Shown: positions 57,280-64,000 of the stretch, piece after piece
How positions within the stretch are numbered: the first letter of the stretch is position 1
Layout: every line of letters starts with the position of its first letter
NCBI GenBank assembly: GCA_001310455.1
Contig: BAXG01000008.1
Location: 1-64,000, forward strand
DNA length: 64,000 nt
Source: Photobacterium sp. JCM 19050
Lineage (GTDB): Bacteria; Pseudomonadota; Gammaproteobacteria; Enterobacterales; Vibrionaceae
Direction: 5' to 3'
Notes under the pieces: model-generated
The model's database searches: none
Seen by the model: only the letters and a program-made list of their open reading frames with translations
What the model was told of the DNA's origin: nothing
Position numbers and translations under genes: made by a program

Positions 57280-59736
57280 ATGCGAGTGCTTAAATTTGGC
57301 GGGACTTCACTAGCGAATGCGGAGAGATTCGCTCGTGCCGCCGATATTATAGTCAGTAATTGCGGTCAATGTGACTGTTCAGCGGTACTTTCCGCGCCGG
57401 CAAAAATCACCAATGCATTGGTTGCTGTTGTTGATGGAACCATCAAGCATGGTGAAGCGACAGTCGAAGTGAATCTGATTGAGAAAATTTTCACCGATCT
57501 GTTCAACGGTCTTTCTGAGCTCGAGCCTGCATTCGATTCAGCGCCGCTTTTTTCTAAACTTGAGCGCACCCTCGGCCAGCTTCGTCAATATACCCATGGC
57601 ATGACCCTGCTCGGCCAGTGTCCTGACAGCATTTATGCCCGCGTCATTTCCAAGGGGGAACGCCTTTCGATTGCGACCATGGAGGCGTTATTGGTCGCGC
57701 GTGGTTACAACGCGTTTGTGATTGACCCGGTTAAATATCTCGTCTCTCTTGGTGATTACCTCGAAGGTGTGGTCGACATCGACCTCTCTACCAAAAATTT
57801 CAAAAAAGATCCTATCCCGTCAGCATATCGGCCTGATGCCGGGTTTTACTGCTGCCAACAGTAACGGGGAACTGGTCACACTGGGTCGTAACGGCTCCGA
57901 TTATTCGGCTGCTGTGCTGGCGGCGTGTGTTCGCGCAGAGTGCTGTGAAATTTGGACTGATGTAGACGGTGTATACAGTTGTGATCCCCGGTTGGTGCCG
58001 GATGCGCGTCTGCTGAAATCCCTCAGCTATCAGGAGGCTATGGAGCTGTCATACTTCGGCGCCAAGGTCCTCCATCCGAAAACCATCCTTCCCATTGCCC
58101 GCTTCCAGATTCCTTGCCTGATTAAAAACACTGCCAACCCACAGGCGCCCGGTACGCTGATTGGCCAAGATACCGGAGAAGACAACCTGGCGGTGAAGGG
58201 AATCACTACTCTGGATAAGCTCAGTATGCTGAACGTGTCCGGACCGGGCATGAAGGGCATGGTCGGCATGGCTGAACGTGTGTTTGGCGCGATGGCTGAT
58301 TCCGGTGTTTCGGTTGTACTTATTACCCAGTCTTCCTCAGAGTACAGCATCAGCTTCTGTATTGAGTCGGAAGACAAAGCCCTTGCCGAGCACTCGCTGG
58401 AAGCGGAATTTGAGCTGGAACTGAAAGACGGCTTGCTGGAACCGCTTGAGTTTATTGATGATCTGGCAATTGTTACGCTGGTTGGTGACCAGATGCGTGA
58501 GGCAAAAGGGGTTGCAGCACAATTCTTTACCTCGCTGGCGGAAGTCAATATCAACATTGTCGCCATTGCCCAGGGCTCGTCAGAGCGTGCGATTTCCGCC
58601 GTAATTCCTGATGGAAAGGTATCTGAGGCAATCAAGGCATGCCACGAAAACCTGTTTAACAGCAACCACTACCTTGATGTGTTTGTGGTGGGTGTTGGCG
58701 GTGTGGGTGGTGAGCTGATCGAGCAGATCCAGCGTCAGCAGGCCAAACTGGCCGATCAGAGTATCGTCATCCGGGTTTGCGGCCTTGCCAACAGCCGCAG
58801 CATGGTGCTCAACAGCCGTGGTGTTCCCCTTGAAAACTGGCGTGACAGCCTGGGTAACAGCACTGAGCAGTTCTCACTTGCCAGTATGATCCAGCTTGTG
58901 CAGCGTAACCACATTATCAACCCGGTGCTGGTGGACTGCACGGCCTCCCAGGATATTGCAGACCGTTACGCGGATTTCCTGGCAGCAGGCTTCCACGTTG
59001 TAACGCCAAACAAGAAAGCCAATACAGCGAGCCTTGCTTACTATAACCAGCTCCGCAAAACTGCGCTGAAGACGCGCCGCAAGTTTATGTATGACACCAC
59101 GGTTGGTGCGGGTCTCCCGGTTATTGAAAACCTGCAAAACCTGATTGCAGCCGGAGACCGCCTTGAGCGTTTCAGCGGCATTTTGTCCGGTTCACTGTCA
59201 TATATCTTCGGTAAGCTGGACGAAGGGATGAGCTTCAGTGATGCGACAAAGGTTGCCAAAGATAACGGATTTACCGAGCCGGATCCGCGAGACGATCTGT
59301 CAGGCATGGATGTTGCGCGTAAACTGCTTATCCTCGCACGGGAATCCGGTTTGGAGCTTGAGCTGGATGATGTGGTCGTAGAGCCGGCATTGCCACCGGG
59401 CTTTGACCAGTCTGGTTCGATTGATGAGTTTATGGCCCGTTTGCCAGAAGCTGATGCCTACTTCAACAAGGTGTTTGCCAATGCATCCGCACAGGGCAAG
59501 GTGCTCCGCTACGTTGGAGGCATTGACAACGGCAAGTGCGTGGTCCGTATTGAAGCGGTGGACGGTGACGACCCGATGTTTAAAATCAAGGATGGCGAAA
59601 ATGCCTGGCATTCTACAGCCACTACTACCAGCCTATTCCGCTGGTATTGCGGGGTTATGGTGCCGGTACTCAGGTCACAGCAGCAGGTGTTTTTGCTGAT
59701 CTGATGCGTACCCTTGGCTGGAAGCGGGGGATTTAA
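57280..59736 (+). CDS. thrA: Bifunctional aspartokinase I / homoserine dehydrogenase I (two frameshifts)
   Basis: First and third steps of threonine synthesis. Corrected length 819 residues (E. coli 820). Shifts at about 57821 (two bases) and 59604 (CCC to CC). Aspartokinase domain begins [18 protein letters not shown] domains ([37 protein letters not shown]) bind threonine; the dehydrogenase has the NAD loop [17 protein letters not shown] and [22 protein letters not shown] 6 bp upstream of ATG 57280. Confidence 0.96.
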
Positions 59737-59737
59737 G

Positions 59738-60694
59738 ATGGGTGTTGTGGTTTATGCCCCGGCATCAATCGGGAATGTCAGTGTCGGTTTTGACGTGCTG
59801 GGGGCTGCTGTGTCCCCGGTCGATGGCACCTTGCTGGGTGACCGTGTGGAAGTGAAAGCCGGCAACAGCCCGTTTTCACTGGAATGTGTCGGTCATTTTG
59901 TCGGTAAACTGCCAACCGATCCCAAAGAGAACATTGTTTATCGGGCTTTTGAGGTGTTCAGCCGGGAATTGGCTCTGAAAGGCATAGCGCCAAAGCCGGT
60001 TGCCGTCACCCTTGAGAAGAATATGCCGATTGGTTCCGGTCTGGGTTCGAGCGCCTGCTCCATTGTGGCAGCACTTGATGCCATGAACAGGTTCCATGAC
60101 ATGCCTCTGGACGAGACCGAGCTTTTGGCGTTGATGGGGGAAATGGAAGGCGAGATCTCCGGCAGTATTCACTATGACAATGTTGCTCCGTGTTTCCTTG
60201 GGGGCTTGCAGCTGATGGTTGAAGAGCTTGGCATTATCAGCCAACCCGTTCCCTGCTTTAATGAATGGTACTGGGTAATGGCTTATCCGGGTATCAAGGT
60301 GCCGACAGCCGAGGCTCGTGCTATCCTTCCTGCTCAATACCGTCGCCAGGATGTGATTGCGCATGGCCGGCACCTGGGTGGATTTGTCCATGCCTGCCAC
60401 AGCGGACAGCCTTTGCTTGCTGCAAAAATGATCCGGGACGTGGTTGCTGAACCGTATCGTGAGAAGTTGCTCCCGGGCTTCGCGGAAGCAAGAGAGTACT
60501 CAACAGAAGCCGGTGCGCTGGCGACAGGTATTTCGGGATCCGGCCCGACACTTTTCAGTATCTGTGACAGTTTGGATGTGGCGGAGCGAGTAGCCCGCTG
60601 GCTGAGAGAACATTACGTACAAAACGAAGAAGGATTTGTCCACGTTTGCCAAATGGATAACGAGGGCGCTCGAGTGACAGGAAGTGTGCTATGA
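59738..60694 (+). CDS. thrB: Homoserine kinase
   Basis: 318 residues, complete. GHMP kinase with ATP loop [11 protein letters not shown] at 97-107 and N-terminal [17 protein letters not shown]. The ATG at 59738 is one base after the thrA stop; an in-frame start eight codons earlier lies inside thrA. Phosphorylates homoserine for ThrC. Confidence 0.97.
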   Translation: MGVVVYAPASIGNVSVGFDVLGAAVSPVDGTLLGDRVEVKAGNSPFSLECVGHFVGKLPTDPKENIVYRAFEVFSRELALKGIAPKPVAVTLEKNMPIGSGLGSSACSIVAALDAMNRFHDMPLDETELLALMGEMEGEISGSIHYDNVAPCFLGGLQLMVEELGIISQPVPCFNEWYWVMAYPGIKVPTAEARAILPAQYRRQDVIAHGRHLGGFVHACHSGQPLLAAKMIRDVVAEPYREKLLPGFAEAREYSTEAGALATGISGSGPTLFSICDSLDVAERVARWLREHYVQNEEGFVHVCQMDNEGARVTGSVL

Positions 60695-61972
60695 AGCTGT
60701 ACAATATTAAAGAAAATGATGAACAGGTCTCCTTTAGCCAGGCGGTGAGACAAGGGCTTGGCCGTAACCAGGGGTTGTTTTTTCCGGCAGAGCTGCCGGT
60801 ATTTGAAGATGTAGAAGCGCTGCTTGCTGAAGACTTTGTCAGCCGCAGCAGCAAGATCCTCTCTGCTTTCATTGGTGAAGAGTTAGACAAAGAGACTGTC
60901 GCAAACATGGTCTCCGGGGCGTTCCAGTTCCCGGCACCGCTTGAGAAGGTCAAAGAGGGTGTTTATGCCCTTGAGCTTTTTCATGGTCCGACCCTGGCGT
61001 TTAAAGACTTTGGTGGCCGCTTTATGGCCCAATCTCTGGCTGCAGTTTCTGAAGGCGGCAAGATCACCATTCTGACAGCCACATCCGGTGATACCGGTGC
61101 TGCCGTCGCCCATGCTTTTTATGGCATGGAAAACATCAATGTGGTCATCCTTTATCCCAAAGGCAAAATCAGCCTTTGCAGGAAAAGCTCTTCTGCACCC
61201 TGGGTGGTAACATCCATACTGTTGCTGTAAATGGCACCTTTGATGATTGTCAGGCACTGGTTAAGCAGGCGTTTGATGATGAAGCCTCCGCAAAGAGATT
61301 GGCCTGAACTCTGCAAACTCCATCAATATCAGCCGACTGCTGGCTCAGATCTGTTACTACTACGAAGCGGTTTCCCAGATCCCGGCAGAGCAGCGTAAAG
61401 AGCTCGTTTTTGCCGTACCGAGTGGTAATTTTGGCAACCTGACTGCCGGTCTTCTGGCAAAAGCGTCTGGTTTGCCAATCAAGCGCTTTATCGCTGCCAC
61501 CAACGTGAATGACACCGTGCCACGCTACCTCAAAGAAGGAAAATGGGATCCAAAAGAAACCATTCCTACATTGTCGAATGCGATGGATGTGAGCCGCCCG
61601 AATAACTGGCCGCGCATTGAAGAGCTTTGCCAAGTGAAAGGTTGGGGATTGGGTGAGCTGGGTTATGGTGCAGTGACTGATGAGGAAACTGCAGAGACCC
61701 TGAAAGCGATGTCAGACGAGGGATATTTGTGTGAACCCCATGGGGCGATTGCTTACCGTATCCTGAATGAGCAACTGGCGGAAGATGAGACCGGGGTATT
61801 CCTGTGTACTGCGCACCCTGCGAAGTTCAAGGAAGCGGTCGATGAGATCCTTGGTAAGGATATTGACCTGCCCGGGCCGTTGGCGAAACATGCCAAGATG
61901 GAATTGCTTTCCGTTGAGCAGGATGCTGATTTTAGCCAGCTGAGTGCCTTGCTGCGTCAGGTCGCCAAATAG
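60691..61972 (+). CDS. thrC: Threonine synthase (two frameshifts)
   Basis: PLP enzyme, 427 residues when bases lost at about 61173 and 61285 (CCC to CC) are restored. PLP Lys105 in [22 protein letters not shown], and C-terminal [13 protein letters not shown]. Overlaps thrB by ATGA. Last gene of the operon. Confidence 0.96.
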
Positions 61973-61994
61973 CTCCCAAAAACGCTATGACACA

Positions 61995-62021
61995 AAAACG
62001 CCCGGCTTAACCGGGCGTTTT
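61995..62021. terminator. Bidirectional terminator thrC / grcA
   Basis: AAAACGCCCGG/CCGGGCGTTTT, 5-base loop, between convergent genes; A and T runs suit both directions. Confidence 0.92.
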
Positions 62022-62051
62022 ACTACGGACTGTAGATTTCCTGGGTGGAAA

Positions 62052-62429
62052 TTACAGAGAAGTAGTGAAGGTACGGGAGATAACGTCGCGCTGCTGCTCT
62101 GGAGTCAGAGAGTTGAAGCGAACTGCGTAACCAGAAACACGGATAGTCAGCTGTGGGTACAGCTCAGGGTTTTTCACTGCTTCTTCCAGTGTTTCACGGC
62201 GCAGAACGTTCACGTTCAGGTGCTGACCGCCTTCGATGCGAGGAGCAACTTCCAGCTCAACTTCACGGTACTCGATGTCACCCAGGTCGCTCTGAGCAAT
62301 CACTTGGTCAGCTTCAAAGCCGCCTTTTGCACAGATACAGCGAGCCTGGTTGGTTTCGCTGTCCAGGATCCAGAAAGAGTTCAGCAGGTCATCATTAGCC
62401 GCTTTGGTGATTTGAATACCAGTAATCAT
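62052..62429 (-). CDS. grcA: Autonomous glycyl radical cofactor GrcA
   Basis: 125 residues, complete. C-terminal glycyl radical motif [12 protein letters not shown] with Gly100. It replaces the damaged C-terminus of pyruvate formate-lyase under stress. Upstream carries an FNR-like site, fitting anaerobic control. Confidence 0.96.
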   Translation of the reverse strand: MITGIQITKAANDDLLNSFWILDSETNQARCICAKGGFEADQVIAQSDLGDIEYREVELEVAPRIEGGQHLNVNVLRRETLEEAVKNPELYPQLTIRVSGYAVRFNSLTPEQQRDVISRTFTTSL

Positions 62430-62746
62430 AACTTTCCCCTTATTTACGTAGTTTTTATAACGTTCTTTACGTTACTTGCCACCGGGTAGCATGAAGGGTG
62501 GCCGTTAACGTTGACTTACGTCAATTTACAACGAATAACCTTTATGTGTCTAGGTGAATTTCCTTGCTTTAAGTCAAAAAAGGGTGAAATAGACATTAAT
62601 TGGTCAGGCCAATAATCCACTAAGACTTTCATTTGTAATTTAATTACTACATTTTACTGTTTGAAAAGCAGCCGAAGCGGCATTGCACCGTTGGTATTTA
62701 GAAAGCTATGATCTTGAAAAATTCAAAATCGAGAGGGCAAAAAAAT
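62430..62746. other. Divergent region grcA / nfo
   Basis: 317 bp without a gene. Holds the FNR-like palindrome for grcA and A/T-rich sequence; no clear nfo promoter found. Confidence 0.7.
62511..62524 (-). promoter_or_regulatory. Candidate FNR site of grcA
   Basis: TTGAC-N4-GTCAA: symmetric, eight of ten FNR positions (consensus TTGAT-N4-ATCAA), 82 bp before grcA. FNR activation of the E. coli homologue yfiD is established. Confidence 0.6.
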
Positions 62747-63585
62747 ATGAAATTAATTGGAGCGCATGTCTCTGCGGCTGGCGGTGTATTTAATGCTCCA
62801 AAAAATGCAGAAGAGATTGGTGCCAATGCTTTTGCCCTTTTTACCAAGAATCAGCGACAGTGGCTGGCAAAACCTCTTGAGGAAGAGGTTATTTCAGCGT
62901 TCAAGCAGTCATGTACCGAGCGGGGATTTACCCCGGATGCTATTTTGCCTCACGATTCCTACCTGATTAACCTGGGCCGGAAATAGAGAAGCTGGAAAAA
63001 TCCCGCAATGCTTTTGTTGATGAGCTGGCCCGGTGCCGGCAACTGGGACTGACACTGCTGAACTTCCACCCGGGAAGCCACTTGAAAAAAATGGATGAAG
63101 CAGCTTGCCTGTCCCGGATTGCGGAATCTATCAACATGGCTCTGGATGCCGTGCCAGATGTGACCGCCGTGATTGAGAACACTGCGGGGCAGGGAACCAA
63201 TCTTGGATGCCGTTTTGAGCATCTGGCCTCTATTATCAATGAAGTGTCAGACAAGAGCCGGGTAGGTATCTGTATTGATACCTGTCACACTTTCGCCGCC
63301 GGGTATGATTTGCGCACTATGGATGCGACTGAAAAGACCTTTGATGAGTTTGATAAGGTGGTGGGCCTGCAATACCTGCGCGGGATGCACCTCAACGACA
63401 GCAAGACGCCTCTTGGCAGTCGCGTAGACCGTCATGACTCACTCGGGCAGGGAGAGATAGGTTGGGACTGCTTTGAATACCTGATGAAAGACAAACGCTT
63501 TGATGGAATCCCGCTGATTCTGGAAACGATCCGGCCGGAAATATGGCATCAGGAGATTACTACTTTGCGCCATTGGGCGGCATAA
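62747..63585 (+). CDS. nfo: Endonuclease IV (one frameshift)
   Basis: AP endonuclease of base excision repair, 279 residues after restoring a C at about 62977 (CCC to CC). Three-zinc TIM barrel: [80 protein letters not shown]. Start chosen at MKLIGAHVS (62747) with AGAGG upstream rather than 13 codons earlier. It is next to ung, another repair gene. Confidence 0.95.
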
Positions 63586-63717
63586 ATGTGCCATTTGCGA
63601 ACAAATGCACAAAGTCTCAATGCATAACTGGCTGTAATTTGTTGAATATAAGGTAGTTTAATAATTGGCATTCTTTTTTCATGGCTTTTTGCGGCGAGTC
63701 GAAAAAAGGAGGAAGCC
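63586..63717 (+). other. Short spacer with hairpin after nfo
   Basis: GTGCCATTTG-CGAA-CAAATGCAC (63588-63610) forms a stem with one bulge just after the nfo stop. Further on, CTTTTTTC and GAAAAAAG flank the approach to the next reading frame's ribosome site. Confidence 0.5.
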
Positions 63718-63828
63718 ATGGAACAGCAGTTCTTAACGGTAACACCACAAGCGCACCGTCCTGTTCAGGGACGAGGACATTGGCGTACACCCCAGAAAAA
63801 GAGCCAGCGTTTGCGGGAAAACCGATAA
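63718..63828 (+). CDS. Putative 36-residue basic peptide upstream of ung
   Basis: ATG preceded by a perfect AGGAGG 6 bp upstream opens a 36-codon frame ending in TAA. The peptide is rich in Arg, Gln and Lys with no membrane segment (MEQQFLTVTPQAHRP at the start, SQRLRENR at the end). I do not recognise it. The ribosome site is better than that of most genes here. It could be a leader for ung, a microprotein, or chance. Confidence 0.45.
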   Translation: MEQQFLTVTPQAHRPVQGRGHWRTPQKKSQRLRENR

Positions 63829-63837
63829 AGCGGCGAA

Positions 63838-63891
63838 CCAACACTGAATTCCTTGCAGGCAGTGGTTACAATAAAGCGAATTCAGTGTTGG
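63838..63891. repeat. 14-bp perfect inverted repeat in front of ung
   Basis: CCAACACTGAATTC (63838-63851) and GAATTCAGTGTTGG (63878-63891) enclose 26 bases that include a -10-like TACAAT. The right arm ends at the G run that precedes the ung start by 8 bp. Confidence 0.85.
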
Positions 63892-63898
63892 GGGACTT

Positions 63899-64000
63899 AT
63901 GAGCGAATCGTTAACCTGGCAGGATGTGATTGGGGTAGAGAAGTCACAACCTTATTTTCAAGAGACCATGGCATTTGTCGATGCCGAGCGTGAGAATGGG
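63899..64000 (+). CDS. ung: Uracil-DNA glycosylase, N-terminal part
   Basis: The first 34 codons ([20 protein letters not shown] onwards) match the N-terminus of family 1 uracil-DNA glycosylases; the gene runs off the window end. GGGGGA lies 4 bp before the ATG. It removes uracil from DNA; its abasic products are substrates of the neighbouring endonuclease IV. Confidence 0.85.
   Translation, partial: MSESLTWQDVIGVEKSQPYFQETMAFVDAERENG

Overview
The window is chromosomal DNA of a Vibrionaceae-type gammaproteobacterium. The evidence is gene content and order. The first half carries the vibrio chitin-catabolism block: oligosaccharide ABC importer, GH9, glucosamine kinase, GH20, chitobiose phosphorylase, phosphoglucomutase, then the ChiS sensor, rsmC, hemL and erpA. 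The second half carries a vibrio-type block with two glutamate synthases, yhcC, a GGDEF protein, arcB facing arcA, thrLABC, grcA, nfo and ung. Base composition looks close to 50% G+C by eye, which would suit Grimontia, Enterovibrio or Salinivibrio as well as Vibrio. The genus is inference only. I see no tRNA, rRNA, insertion sequence, prophage or CRISPR array.

Layout. 1-271: a tail with a 7-bp tandem repeat and the terminator of the chitin operon. 272-14541 (-): one long operon read from the binding protein CBP through four ABC subunits to cytoplasmic enzymes that split chitobiose and glucosamine dimers and channel GlcNAc-1-P. 14542-15384: a long control region with candidate CRP, ROK-family and ChiS sites. 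15385-18760 (-): chiS. 19006-22822 (-): rsmC, an AI-2E/YdiK-type permease and hemL, with a 37-residue Cys-rich membrane peptide gene on the other strand. 23025-28036 (+): erpA, then a two-gene RND efflux operon. 28109-34101: M23 peptidase, tyrS, a TRIC-type channel, and mtnN-cbiB-btuF. 34232-46630 (-): two tandem but clearly different gltBD operons. 47175-54566: yhcC, diguanylate cyclase and arcB (+), arcA (-), DUF3293 and an RraA-like aldolase (+). 54643-56947 (-): a small outer-membrane protein and aceK. 57128-61972 (+): the threonine operon with leader peptide and attenuator. 62052-64000: grcA (-), nfo, a 36-codon reading frame and the start of ung (+).

How the genes work together. CBP, the ABC importer and ChiS form the periplasmic sensing and import arm of chitin use, and the downstream enzymes feed GlcNAc-6-P and GlcNAc-1-P into amino-sugar metabolism. 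The two GOGATs, the ArcAB redox system, AceK and GrcA concern nitrogen assimilation and aerobic/anaerobic carbon flow.

Data quality. Nineteen genes are broken by about 42 small indels, almost all loss of one base from a short C, G or A run. Conserved protein sequence continues in another frame after each, and inserting the missing bases restores a plausible family length every time. I read these as uncorrected sequencing or assembly errors, annotate each locus as one full gene, and list approximate shift positions.
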